NCBI GenBank assembly: GCA_958295665.1
Contig: OY282560.1
Coordinates: forward strand, 51,522,333 to 51,586,332
Reading direction: 5' to 3'
Source of the DNA: Tipula vernalis
Lineage: Eukaryota; Arthropoda; Insecta; Diptera; Tipulidae
Length of the DNA stretch: 64,000 nt
Under the pieces are notes generated by a model. It was given only the letters and a program-made list of their open reading frames with translations. It had not been told where the DNA came from and did not search any database. The translations under genes were made by a program, and so were the position numbers. The stretch's first letter is position 1; each line of letters opens with the position of its first letter. Positions 53,661 through 64,000 of the stretch are shown one piece after another.

Positions 53661-53661
53661 C

Positions 53662-53785
53662 TCGATGAAATTTTTTCTTTTTCTAAAAAACTTTCACCGG
53701 CTGGCCTTTCAATTTCGCCGGATAAATATTGACGTTCTTCTTGTAAAAAAATTGATACAATAATGCACGATGTTCCAAAATAGGC
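53662..53785 (-). CDS. candidate host exon, unknown gene
   Basis: The minus strand has a good acceptor (tttgtatattttcag/GCC at 53786) and a strong donor (ATCGA/gtaagtata at 53661). The only open frame between them reads AYFGTSCIIVSIFLQEERQY and then LSGEIERPAGESFLEKEK; the exon is 124 nt, phase 0 in and phase 1 out. The start looks like the end of a membrane helix followed by a charged cytoplasmic part. No neighbouring exon is found. It could be part of a second gene on the same strand as the main host gene. Confidence 0.45.
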
Positions 53786-53829
53786 CTGAAAATATACAAA
53801 CAGCATATAAATAAATATATGAAATTTCA

Positions 53830-55190
53830 ATTATGTAAAATACATTACAAAAAAAGGATTTTTATTTATGTTTAGCCTCGGGATGGGCGCGCCAGATCAA
53901 ACAATACATATAACAAAATTATATTCGTATCGATAAATAATTTAAATAAACGGAAAATTGATAAAAACAAATAAAAAATTTGAAATGTGATGAAAAACGT
54001 AATTCCTGTTATCAATAAAATACTCCATAAATCCAAAACTTTTGTTATTAAATATTTCCGTTGGCATACTGCTTCTCTTCTATACTATTTACTATATATA
54101 CTATATAGTAAACACATAACGAAGGATCAAATAATGAAAATTTTTGGTTAACATTTTAATTTCACGATTATCAAATAGAAATCTTTATTTATTTTCCGTT
54201 TTATGAAGCGCAATATTTTAATTGGATTTTTTAATTATTATTCAACGACCATCATCTCGACTCTTGTGTGGCATAAAAGACAAATGGAAATTCCTCATTT
54301 GGACATAAAAACAAAAAATTAATTTTTATTTTTGTCAAATATTAGTTGATTAAGTTTAATTAAAAAAGATAATTATTTTAAATTATAAACGAAATGAAAT
54401 AATCTTAGGGATAATTGATTATGACTTAATTAAGACATCTTCTATATGCAAATCTTAAATTACTACTTTTTTTCGAATAAGACCAAAACTTATTATTGTG
54501 TCATTTATTTCATTAATTTAATTAAGAATGAGAATCGTGATTTTTGTTCTCTGATTTATTTATAGGCATATGAGAAAACCACCTACACAAGAAGTAATTA
54601 TACAAATTATATTTTAGTTTCATCAAATTTGGAAAGTTTTTTGTGTAGGTTTAACTTGAACCATATTGCGAATAAATTGAAAATGTTAAGTTTATTAAAG
54701 AAGAATAATATAATTTTCCGGAAACATAAGTAACTTGGTCGTTATATGAAAACATGGAACAATCTGTACAACTGTATAAGCAACTTGCAAGAATTTGCTA
54801 GCCGCTAAAGATAATATCTCCAGCCCCATGAATCAAAGAAAGCAACACATTTATTATATTATTTTAGAGCCATTACAATTATTTGGTTCAGTAGTCCTGA
54901 AAATGTGGCTAGTTCAAATCGTTGAAAGCTTTGCAGTTCTAAATTCTTAGGTCCTTAATTTTCAAATCACTCACAGGGATGGGGTGGACTCCGGACGACT
55001 CCCAGAGTTTGTTCCTGCAATTTTGTTCCCAATTCTTAACTCAATTTGGTAGATGGCTAAAAAGGATAACTTTATTTTGCACCCACTTACTAGTCATATA
55101 TGGTTACAGCAGCTGTTCCATATAAACCAGTCAAAAACACCAAAAATCTTGTATATCCAAAACCATTTTTCTCAACGTTTCTCGTCACGT
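53830..55190. other. no gene; AT-rich DNA with a short palindrome
   Basis: A near-perfect palindrome, TTTACTATATATACTATATAGTAAA-like, lies at about 54085-54112. Nothing else stands out. Confidence 0.4.
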
Positions 55191-55194
55191 TATC

Positions 55195-55330
55195 AGGGTT
55201 GAGTTGTGACTGAATTGGTGATTGGGTTGAAGGTTGGCTTGAAGGTAAATTTGGTGCTTGCGTTTAAAATGAGTTGGGGATCAAGTTGCAGGTTGAATTA
55301 GAGATTGCGTTGGGGTTTAGTAAGTGATTT
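55195..55330 (-). repeat. GGTTGAGTT low-complexity repeat, third dispersed copy
   Basis: GGGTTGAGTTGTGAC, GGGTTGAAGGTTGGC and AGGTTGAATTAGAG phrases; same family as at 36575-37235 and 41035-41240. Confidence 0.6.
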
Positions 55331-55595
55331 TATTACGTTCAAAAATATTGTACAAGAATACACTATATAACAATCACTATTTTGTACTTTTTTTAAAGGG
55401 ACAAATAAAAAATTTGATTAAACTGACTTTCAATTGAGACTACAATTAAAATCAAAATCACAGTCAATGTTAAAATCAAAATTAAATAAAAATAAACATT
55501 ATACGAGATGCTGTGTTGGGTTATCTGAGTTTTTATGGCTAATTATGTGCCGTTGTTGTATTCCCATATGTAGAAAAAAATGCACGAATGAAATT

Positions 55596-55976
55596 TGTAT
55601 AAATCTCGCCACTAGCGAGATATTTATTATTTTTGAACTCGTTATAATTTTATTTTAGATTCACCCAACTATTACACTAAAAATTACTTTAATTTTTGTT
55701 CAACTGCACACTAACTTCGTTATTAAATTCTTTTATATATTATATACTTTTTGAGGTACGTTTATTACGTGAAAAAGGTAGGAATTCGAATGAATAAAAA
55801 TGTCTTCGTAAAATAATGACAAGGTAAATGGGCGCCGAATACAACTTTTGTTGTTTTGGGTATTATTGTGCGCGGCGCTGGTGTGGCAATAATGAGTGTG
55901 GTTGCGTCAGCGATTGCGTTAGCACTGAGTGAGTTGAATATGTACGAGTATCGATAAATTTAAATTGTTCGCTACT
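55596..55976 (-). repeat. 3' LTR of gypsy-5
   Basis: Read on the minus strand it starts (C)AGTAGCGAACAATTTAAATT just after the purine-rich GGGGGAGTCC and ends ...TTTATACA at 55596. Its first ~90 bases match the remnant 5' LTR at 58971-58841 (AACAATTTAAATTT, CATATTCAACTCA, GCTAACGCAATCGCTGACG). TATATAATATATAAAAG near 55740 is TATA-like. Confidence 0.65.
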
Positions 55977-55984
55977 GGACTCCC

Positions 55985-57205
55985 CCGCAAGCGAATATCC
56001 CCTCCTTGAGACTTTGAACTATTCGGCAAAGTGTACGGCTTTATGTTTGCGAATGCCTGATATTTGATCAGGTAAGTATGCCGTACGCCGGTTTGATTCG
56101 GTCCAATAGAAATGGTGTGGTTTTTACCATTAATTGAAACCGTGAATTGTTTGCGAACGTAGCGTATAAATTTGTATGTGCCTTCATAAGGAGGTGATAA
56201 TCCAGTGCGAACCTTGTCTATTCGAACGAAAACAAAATCGCAATTGTCTAGTGTTTTAGGGACAAAGATATTATTTTGTTTGTTAGAACGTGGTGAAGTT
56301 GGAACAAGGTGTTGCATGGTTTGTCGCAGTTGGTCGACGACTGTGTCTTCAGTTGGTAATGGTAAAGGAGGATTCTCGACGAAGAACTCACTGGGTAACT
56401 TGATTCGTTGCCCGTAAACTATTTCGGCTGGTGAGCACTTCAGATCTTCCTTTACTGTTGCTCGCATACCAAGTAGAACGATAGGAATCTCCGAGCTCCA
56501 ATTAATTGTGTTTCCCCGGGCCATGAGTTTTGTTAACTCTGTGAAAAGTTTTAATTCAAATTGCATTCCATGATAAGTTGTTATATGAAGGGGCGCGCCG
56601 AATCGAGATACGTAATTGTTAACGAATGTGGTGGCAATGATTGCAGCTGACACGTTGGTCATGCAGTATGCTTCGGACCATCGGGTGAAGCGATCGACAC
56701 AGGTGAGAAGGTATTGATATCCATTAAATGGAGGAAGTGCTCCTACTATGTCTATGTGGATGTGTTCAAATCGACCAGGTGGAATCTCAAATTGGCCGTG
56801 AGGTGAAAATGTATGACGTTGTACTTTAGATTTTTGGCAGGATAAGCAGGAGTTCGCCCACTGAGTTACGTCCTTGGTTATACTAGGCCAAAAGTAACGA
56901 GCTGTAATCAATTTTCGAGTAGCGCGGACACCAGGATGTGAAATATTCTGTAATGTGTCGACGGTAGTTCGACGTAGTGGTTCTGCGACGTATGGGCGAT
57001 TATTTCCCGTTGATATTTCGCAATATACTTTTAGGCCTGGCAATTTAAAAAGCTCTAGCTTATAAGATGTGCTAGTGGAACGTCTGGAACCAGAAAGTAA
57101 ATTCTGAAGTTCTAAGTCATGTTTTTGTGCATTAATTATTTTTTGATAGTCGAAGTGAGTCTCGACTGTGGCGACTGTGAATTGACTTATGTAATCCAAG
57201 TGTCT
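55985..57205 (-). pseudogene. gypsy-5 integrase
   Basis: The long open frame (to ~55919) starts at the RNase H end (MDYISQFT). It has the zinc module ISHPGVRATRKLITARYFWP and WANSCLSCQKSKVQRHTF. The core has RFEHIHIDIVGALPPF (first Asp) and YLLTCVDRFTRWSEAY. The second Asp motif is altered (HITTYHGMQFE, Asp to Tyr), and the Glu segment is deleted (FTELTKLMARGNTINW). SPAEIVYGQRIKLPSEFF and a C-terminal domain, DKVRTGLSPPYEGTYKFIRY, follow. It is open over 426 codons but catalytically dead. Confidence 0.87.
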
Positions 57206-57209
57206 TGCT

Positions 57210-57760
57210 TCCCTTGGATTGCGTCGAGTTTTAGACTGAATTGCTCTAGTCAGAGGCTTATGGTCGGTCTAAATTGTAAACTCACGACCCTCGACAAAAT
57301 ATCGGAAGTGTTTAACTGCCTGATATATTGTGAGTAATAGCCTATCGAATGCGGAGTATTTCTTTTCGGCATCCGATAATTTCTTATAATAAACTCAGAA
57401 GGGTTCCCATTGATTGTTCTTGCATTGTTGCAAAACTGCTCCGACTGCAGTGTTCTACGCATCCGTTGTAATGCTAAGCTTTGAGTCGCTCAGTGGAGTG
57501 TTATTTTGGCTAATTCAGATTTTAATGACGTGAATGCGTGTTGGCATTCGTCAGGCCAAGTGAAGTTCTTGGCTGTCTTGGGCATTTTGTTTAGATCTGC
57601 CAAGTGGTTATGAATAGGTGCCAAAATATCAGCGAGTTTAGGTATAAATCGGTGATAATAATTTATCATGCTGACAAAACGCTGAATATGTTTGATCGTT
57701 TGCGGAGCTGGGAATTCGGCAATTGACTTAACCCTAATTCCACCATGTGTTGGAATTCTG
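57210..57760 (-). pseudogene. gypsy-5 tether and RNase H, RT missing upstream
   Basis: VNCRIPSSANDQTYSAFCQH-like sequence (the VAEFPAPQTIKHIQRFVSMINYYHRF motif in its proper frame, ~57725-57650) and KNFTWPDECQHAFTSLKSEL (~57570) mark the tether. RNase H pieces follow in several frames to ~57210 (the DHKPLTRAIQ equivalent at 57260). A jump from HMVEL to the tether at ~57735 removes the whole RT palm, including YIDD. Confidence 0.75.
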
Positions 57761-57845
57761 TGAGCGCTGCTTTGTGACGCACTTTATCTAGTCTTCTCAA
57801 GTGATGTACCACGTTATGTTTGACTGTCAAATTGTAGTTCTGCTG

Positions 57846-58284
57846 TTAGTGAAGGAAATTGCTTGAATTACCGTAGCCGTTGTCGACTGTATAGTGAATC
57901 GGCGTTGGTGTGGTGGTTTGCACAATGACGGCATTGACTAACAGCTTAATCGCTGAATCGACCAGCCGTTTGCGCCAAAGGTCGACAAGTAAGCCAAATT
58001 TTACCAGGAAATCGGCTCCAATTATCGGACGATTCACAGCAGCAATTGTAAATGCATGTGTGAAGGTTCTTTTGAGTCCGATGTTAATTTGGAGGAGTTT
58101 GGTTCCGTAAGTATTAATACCGGAACCATAAGCAGCCGATAAGACTAGTTCGGGATGATAGATTTACGAAAAATCGAAACTGGAATGATCGAAAGGTCAG
58201 CGCCAGTATCTATTAAAAAATTAAGTTTGGAATTTTGTTCTAATATAAATAGTCGGCTATTTGTTTGGGTGTTAGTGACCGAGT
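57846..58284 (-). pseudogene. gypsy-5 protease
   Basis: The minus strand reads KLNFLIDTGADLSIIP at ~58230-58185, an intact DTGA active site. After a frame change come [20 protein letters not shown] (58037-57980) and TPIHYTVDNGYGN, the end of protease and lead to RT. Then KTNVVHHLRRLDKVRH-like sequence (~57810) breaks off where RT should start. Confidence 0.8.
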
Positions 58285-58827
58285 CTACCCGATGTGCGGA
58301 GAGTTTTTTGGACTATCCACTTGCATGGCCGTGGTTTGTTGGCCGAAGTTGCATGACTTAATGCACCTTTTTGCTACCTTGCCCCATCTGAAATGGTACC
58401 AGCACGTTGGATATTTGTTGCTGGGACTGCGACTATTTTGCTTGCTTGCTCGCGATGAGGACCGACCCCTTGACCGGCTACATCGATTACTGAACGCCTG
58501 ATTAATCCGATTTTCCAATCGCGATAACCTGGCTTTAAGCGAGTTGCCAGTATATGTATTCTGATTCAAAGGCGGTCGATACCTAATGTCGTTCGTGCAT
58601 TGCGTGGAGGACGATGGGCCACTAACTGCCGAAATTGTCATTGTAGGTGTTATTGCATCAGGCATTTTATCTGCAATTTTAGCTAAATCGTTTAATTGTA
58701 TCGTGTCAGCTTGTCCGACCATCGCTATCTTTATAATCTCTGGTAATTTCCGTACCCAGAGTGACTTGAGGACCGGGTTGGTTAATTGTTCGTCGGCGAG
58801 CATTCTAGTCAGTCTTTTGTCGCCCAT
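58285..58827 (-). pseudogene. gypsy-5 Gag C-terminal part
   Basis: The 180-residue frame begins GDKRLTRMLADEQLTNPVLK and LWVRKLPEIIKIAMVGQ, the end of the capsid-like domain. A Ser/Pro-rich linker follows, then an Arg/Ser-rich basic stretch (NRCSRSRGRSSSRASKQNSR), then a CCHC-like finger, CWYHFRWGKVAKRCIKSC. The N-terminal half is missing because the LTR is joined directly in front. The frame then leads to protease. Confidence 0.8.
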
Positions 58828-58840
58828 ATCTTGCCCAAAA

Positions 58841-58971
58841 CGTCAGCGATTGCGTTAGCGCTAAATGAGTTGAATATGTGTCGAAAAATTTAAATTGTTT
58901 TAATTTTAATCTGATGCGTATAATTAATTGATTGTAGTGATGAACAATCAATATAATTGTGAGTCGCTACA
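58841..58971 (-). repeat. 5' LTR remnant of gypsy-5
   Basis: Starts TGTAGCGACTC at 58971 and ends at GCTGACG (58841), where it is cut and joined to Gag coding sequence. Confidence 0.65.
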
Positions 58972-59106
58972 ACATTATCCTCTCATGTGCTAGTTTGTTA
59001 ATAGCTTCCACGTCTTCAGGGGTGAATTTGTTATTTTCCATTGCCAGCAACAAGTTATTTTTTAGGATACTTCGCCGGTTATTTGTTAAAATTGGGTCCT
59101 ATTTGA

Positions 59107-59465
59107 AACGCGATATTTTTATATGCGATTTGAGAACGCGCGAAATTTCAAAACGCGATATTTTAAAACGCGATTCGGTACAAAACGCGATATGGTACGA
59201 AACGCGATAAGGTATAAAACGCGATATGGTTCAAAACGCGCTATTTCAAAACGCTAATCATAAAGGTGAAGGAAAATTTTATTAAATGTAGGAAGATAAA
59301 GGATTTTAAAATATCGCGTTTTGAAATATCGCGTTTTGTACTATAACGCGTTTTGAAATATTTCGTTCTGTACCATATAGCGTTTTGTACCATATTGCGT
59401 TTTGAAACATCGCGTTTTGTACTTTATCTCGTTTCGTTATATCGCGTTTTGAAATATCGAGTTTC
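59107..59465. repeat. head-to-head minisatellite of AAACGCGATA units
   Basis: The left half (59107-59255) has about nine plus-strand units such as CAAAACGCGATATGGTA at ~15-20-base spacing. The right half (59308-59465) has the reverse complements (TATCGCGTTTTG, TACCATATTGCGTTTTG). A ~50-base unique centre separates them. Each unit carries CG dinucleotides, unusual for this AT-rich window. A transcript would form a long hairpin. Confidence 0.85.
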
Positions 59466-59489
59466 GAGCGGATCCCCGTTGATTAGGTA

Positions 59490-60865
59490 TTTAACGCCCA
59501 TTATATATTTCGAATATTTGTGTCTCATTTAATCATCATTAGCATTTGGCGTTCTGGTACCATTCAGAATATATTTGATATTATTTTCTGAACAGTATGT
59601 GTTGAATGGCCTTGTTATGTATGCAGTACCACGATCACAAATATGTAGTAAAGTCATTCCAAATAACCGATTTAACTTGAGCTGTGTTCTTTCATTTTAC
59701 CGGTTTAATGACAACGTATTTTGAAAACACATCTATTGTAACTAACAGATGAGTGTTCCCTTAGGATATTTTCGGGAAGGACCCAAGTTGTCCACATGGT
59801 ATTGGCATCTTATCCAGTTAGATTACATTTCCAGTTAGTTTATCTACATTCAAGAGCAAATATATTACTTTACATAGTCTCGTATTTGAGAGAACCAAAA
59901 GTGTATGCGAATAACTTTCACCGTTTCGAATAACTCAGACCATATAATCTTGATGAATCTGTCGTTGATCAGCATCAATTGGTTTTCCTAGTCATCTTTT
60001 TGATATATAGCACGTTGTCAACGCAGAACAATCCGTAATCATATTAAATGGCTTTCCGATTAAATAAATACGAAACCATATGAATAATATTTGGATTCAT
60101 CAACAGTTGTCCGGCGACTAAAATAAGAAACAGGCCTCGTCTCACCTTTTTCATTTTTTTTGGAATAGTATACCAGCGAGACCGTTTTAACTTGCAACGG
60201 TATATAATTCATGTTTACAACTTAGGTTTATATAATAAACCTTCTAATAAACCGATTGGCTTTTTCGGCTCGTTTCTTCAATTGAAAAATTCATCAGTTT
60301 TGATTAGTCGATTGATCATTATCGTTTACGCTGAGAATCGATTTTCTGGCCAAGAAATTCAACTTTTTCTCTGTAAATCTGACACTTTTTTAATTTTAAT
60401 GTTAGTCTTCGTCGTTGAAATACCTTCAATATTTGCTCCAACTTTTCCATACCTTCCTAAAGGGTCATGTTTGGTATGATAATATCATCTAAATGAACGA
60501 TTATATCATCATCAACCACTCGAACGATAGCGTTCATCAGTCTTTGGCGTTACGAAAGCCATATGAGATACTGAATCGGTAGACATTGAAATCACGTATT
60601 ATTTTATGTTCCAACAATTCACATATCAGTGCGTTGACTTTTTCGCGTTGATGAAATGATAGTCTATAAGGACGATTACGGACGACAACTGGTTCATTAT
60701 TACTCAATCGGTTTTCGCGAGTTCTTTTAACTTTCGCGTTCATTTCGATAATATGCTGGCCACTTTTTTCATTCGGCTGATCTATACTGTCGTCAGATTC
60801 GGTAAACATTACATTCGAAATATTATCATTTATGGTTCTATCACTTCCTTTTCGGCCATTCATGT
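59490..60865 (-). mobile_element. Ty3/gypsy element 6, decayed
   Basis: Minus-strand pieces: EPVVVRNRPYRLSFHQREKV and NALICELLEHKIIRDF (60730-60590; start of RT), then DDDIIVHLDDIIIPNM (60515; the YxDD motif as HLDD) and LTLKLKKCQIYREKVEFLG (~60400). RNase H traces (GLAGILFQKK, ~60165) and an integrase core trace (LVTIDVFSKYVVIKPVK, 59740) and DRGTAYITRPFN (~59610) follow. The RT middle between IIRD and the HLDD block is deleted. No LTRs are seen. Confidence 0.72.
60537..60863 (-). pseudogene. gypsy-6 start of reverse transcriptase
   Basis: The 108-residue frame has a hydrophilic N-terminal linker and then VRNRPYRLSFHQREKVNALI and CELLEHKIIRDFN, the conserved entry to gypsy RT. It ends where the next conserved block (the SPY(A)SPIVLVKKK type) should begin, replaced by unrelated residues. 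Confidence 0.7.
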
Positions 60866-60959
60866 CGCTTAAGACATCACATATATTTTTGCCACATTCG
60901 CAGTTTGATTATTCAACAAAGCTGGGTGACCCACAGGAGATTTGCATTTCCCAGAAACT

Positions 60960-61275
60960 TGTAAGAGTAAAATTAAATGGAATACGGGGCAGGAATAGGA
61001 ATATACGGGAGTGGGACAGCCCTCTCGAAGTCATTGGGTTTCAATGCTACCGTCTTTCTAGCGGAACTACATGCTGTAGTAAAAATCTAGGAGGGAGAGC
61101 AATAATCCCAGATAGTATGTATCACTTATCGGGAGGCAGTATTGTCAGGTTCATTAAGAACCTGAATATTGGCTGGACGGACAAATAAGCAGGGTTTAAC
61201 ACAATATATCTCTTAGGCCGCAGTGCAAGGTGGCTGATCGCCTGCATGGCCCTCCAATAATAATAATAATGACTC
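60960..61275 (+). mobile_element. LINE 3' end with RNase H trace and (AAT)n tail
   Basis: The plus strand reads GAGIGIYGSGTALSKSLGFN and ATVFLAELHAVVK (60985-61090), the first two RNase H strands (catalytic Glu in AELHA) found in I/Loa/R1-type LINEs. A deletion follows, then a 3' segment (AGGCCGCAGTGCAAGGTGG) ending in CCAATAATAATAATAATG at about 61255-61270. The short A/T triplet tail is typical of I-clade LINEs; the exact clade is not proven. Confidence 0.6.
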
Positions 61276-64000
61276 CCAGGGACTTCTGTTGCTTTTTGGA
61301 GATTTTTTTGTTCAATTTGGGAAGAGTGAAAAATAATTTGGTTAGACTGACATTAAAGGCTAACTTCGTAAACGAGAAGTTTATTAATTTGGAAACATGT
61401 TACTAACATTCCGTTATCGTACTCCCGAATTTTCCTCTGACATTGAAAACCAGATTATCATCATGATATTAAGCGAGGATGCCAGTCATTTCATATATAC
61501 AGAAAATAAACCAACGACATGAGAGGGAGGCTACAAAATGGTGGTCGCATCCACAAAGTGAAATAAAAAATCCTCTATACGGCAAAATACAGGAATAAGG
61601 GTTTGACCATACCGTAGCGCTGATGCCTAAAATTTGTTCTAACCAAAATTACTAAAGCTGATATAGAGACTATCATAACGTGGTAACATAAAATTTTTGT
61701 TGTCCCAAATAAAGAAACAAAGTATTTTTAATTAAATTTAAAATAAAACTTTAGATAAAATTAAATAATTAAATAAACGGTATTTTTTAAGGTGCTTAAA
61801 TATTTCATTGTTATACAGACAATACATAAATTTGTATGTATTTAACGGAGCATATTTAATAGAATTTCAACAAGAACGTCTAAAATTTAATTAATTACGC
61901 CAGCTTAATTATTTCCTCCATGTATACATAAATACAAATTGAATTTTTTCCAATTTCTTTTTTTTTTTTTTTTTTTTTGAGAACGATGTTTCGTATATCT
62001 TACTTTACTTACTAAATTTATTTACATACCGATGTATGTATCTAATCGTATTATCTACACGTTTACCGTAAACGAGAAGGAAAACTTTTAATTTATGATT
62101 TGCACATAATTATTTGGAATGAGTATTGCGTTTTTTATAGTAAGACAAATTATTTAATGGAAATTAAATGTGTATTCTACGTAGTATACCCATTAACTAT
62201 TTTATACATACGGCTACATACATTGTCTCACTATCGCAAAATCACTTGGGCATATCATAAAGCACCTTGTATGTAGGTAGTTGTTTAATCGAATTTGTTG
62301 TCTGTAGGCAAGTCGTAAGAGCGATAAGTCAAATAGTGTTTCACAAATGTAATTAAATTTGTTGTTCATTCATTCAGAGACTTATGTATATGGTACCTAA
62401 ATTGATTTATAAAAATAATTTTAAATTACATTATGTATTGTTCAATAACCACATTATTCCAGAAGCGTTAAAAAAAAATGTTTGTATGTTGTTCCAAGAA
62501 ATCACTTTTTTGAGTTTTACACTTCAGGGATTCACGTCAAAAAAATTATTGTTTTTTGCCAATAGCAAGATTTTGATCTCAATTCTTTGGAGATCTTTTA
62601 AAATTTAATTATATTAACCAAAGTCTAGAGTTTGAGTAATCGAAATATGTGAAATTGAAATGCCTTCCAATACGTTAAAAATCATATAAAAAATCCTAAA
62701 CGTGATATTCAAAAATAATGTTAACGAACAACAATTTGAGAAATCAAATTTTTTTCTAAAAATTGTGTCCGGTAAAAATTAAGGAAGCACAAAGTATAAA
62801 TTACGGATGTCAGTGAAGTTCAAAGCTAAAAGAAGCATCTTATGTATATGTTATACACTGTTAAAACAAATATTTTATTAAGATACTTAGAGGTTAAGAT
62901 TCGCTGTCTCTTTCTAAGCTTTGCTTGAGGACTTGTGCTTTATAAATCCATGTATATTTTTGTCCTTAGTGTTAAATATAGGCATAACCTAGATGGAACC
63001 ATCCAAGGGATAGAAAACAGGGTGAAGTAAATTGGTGGCATGAAGAAAAATTTAAAATAAATTCTGTCAGTATTAAATCATCTTACCGAACTTCTTAGGA
63101 TAGAAGATCATGCTGCAACTGTTTAACTTGCAAAATCTAATATTATTTTGAACACATTCGTACAAATTTGTTAGTTTAAATAAATTCGATAGAGGCCGTA
63201 ATTTAAATTTGCTTGAGTACAACAGACCCAAAATAAATTACGATCTGTAAGGGGCTAGGAATAGATTAAGAAACACATAAGGTAGACCCCAGATTATTTG
63301 TGAAGAAAAAGAAGAACCAGAAATTCGATCCCTAATAGCGTGTTCACAAACAAAATCCACATAATTTAGACACACAGTAAAATAAAACTAAACAACAATA
63401 AATTACTATTGTAAATCTACAAAATCAGAATGTTGAAGTCTATAAAACACTGGATTTATTTGTTTTTAATATTTTTATTTGTTTATTAAAATTAAATTCA
63501 CAAAAATTTTTATTAAATAAAATAATCAATTAGCTTAATTGCTACCACCACTTTAATTAAATTTTGTTTCTTGTTCACCAAAAAAATGATTAATTAAATT
63601 TATTTCTTGTTCACCAAATGTTGACGAGTTGTCAAAATGAACGCTATCCAGTGAGTGTATATTTTATATTTTATATAGAAAACGATGAACCAAAGAAAAA
63701 CAATCCGAGCTGAATTCCTCTGTTTACATAAAAAGAACGCACTGAAAATAAAAATTCGAATCAGCTAAAAATATAATTTGCGGATTGGTTTCAGAAAACG
63801 ACAATAGATGGTGATGCAACTGTTTAGTGTTGTACTAAGGTGTCCGAAATATTTAGTACAAGGTAGGTAGTGATTTATCGGTACTAATATATGTGGGATA
63901 TTAAGTACGGATTCTAACCATAACCATAGAGTAAGTTGAAAATCCACTCTATAGTTGTCACTACTACTGAAAAAGGCTGTTCAACTACAATTATATTTTA
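61276..64000. other. no recognisable gene; AT-rich DNA
   Basis: Contains a T run of about 20 at 61958-61978 and a short direct repeat (TTTCTTGTTCACCAAA at ~63568 and ~63602). The open frames at 62384-62608 and 63765-63947 lack motifs and are judged chance. No splice-bounded exon was found. Confidence 0.45.

Larger units (their letters stand above)
55596..58971 (-). mobile_element. Ty3/gypsy element 5 (same family as element 4, opposite strand), defective
   Basis: Order on the minus strand: 5' LTR remnant (58971-58841), Gag end (58827-58285), protease (~58280-57846), RNase H (57760-57210), integrase (57205-55985), purine tract, 3' LTR. RT is deleted between protease and the tether. The front of Gag and most of the 5' LTR are lost, so the LTR joins Gag at GCTGACG/TTTTGGGC (~58841). 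The integrase also lacks its catalytic-Glu segment. Confidence 0.88.

Overview
This is a eukaryotic, very AT-rich and repeat-rich genomic window, most likely from an insect. A dipteran is plausible because of the transposon mix (BEL/Pao, several Ty3/gypsy lineages, piggyBac, mariner, Helitron, PIF/Harbinger, foldback-like elements) and the homopolymer-rich host protein (His, Gln, Asn, Gly runs). I cannot name the species. There are no bacterial-type operons, tRNAs, rRNAs or CRISPR arrays.

The one clear host gene runs on the minus strand. Four exons join in frame by consensus splice sites: 31204-31097, 31008-30850, 12002-11910 and 11810-11147. They encode the first ~341 residues of a multi-pass membrane protein with a long low-complexity tail; the rest lies below 11.1 kb or outside the window. 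Exons 2 and 3 are separated by an ~18.8 kb intron that holds most of the mobile DNA of the left half. A second possible host exon of an unrelated, unrecognised gene is at 53785-53662 (minus).

Layout: 0-4 kb, AT-rich satellite flanking the 5' half of a LINE. 4.8-9.2 kb, fairly complete but broken Ty3/gypsy element (minus). 9.3-10.8 kb, RTE-like LINE remnant (plus). 11.1-12.0 kb, host exons 3-4. 12.7-14.4 kb, decayed gypsy. 15.1-17.6 kb, long-TIR DNA transposon with a broken Cys-rich transposase of a family I cannot place. 17.6-23.8 kb, AT-rich satellite in two ~3.3 kb higher-order copies. 23.8-24.3 kb, PIF/Harbinger fragment. 25.1-30.1 kb, nearly full BEL/Pao element (minus). 30.85-31.2 kb, host exons 1-2. 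31.8-34.0 kb, piggyBac (minus). 34.1-35.3 kb, fold-back element beside a Helitron helicase fragment. 35.4-41.2 kb, low-complexity and tandem repeats around a foldback-like element that contains a mariner end. 42.3-47.2 kb, second BEL/Pao element, rearranged, with a perfect solo LTR inside. 47.2-52.7 kb, two gypsy elements fused head to tail, with a nearly full-length mariner in the 3' LTR. 55.6-59.0 kb, another copy of that gypsy family, inverted. 59.1-59.5 kb, inverted minisatellite. 59.5-60.9 kb, sixth gypsy. 61.0-61.3 kb, LINE 3' end. 61.3-64 kb, unremarkable AT-rich DNA.

Every transposon ORF seen is interrupted, so the window reads as old heterochromatin-like or long-intron DNA rather than a set of active elements. 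The most interesting points are the split host gene, the unplaced long-TIR transposon, the foldback-like composite at 39-40.7 kb, and the head-to-head ACGCGATA minisatellite at 59.1-59.5 kb.
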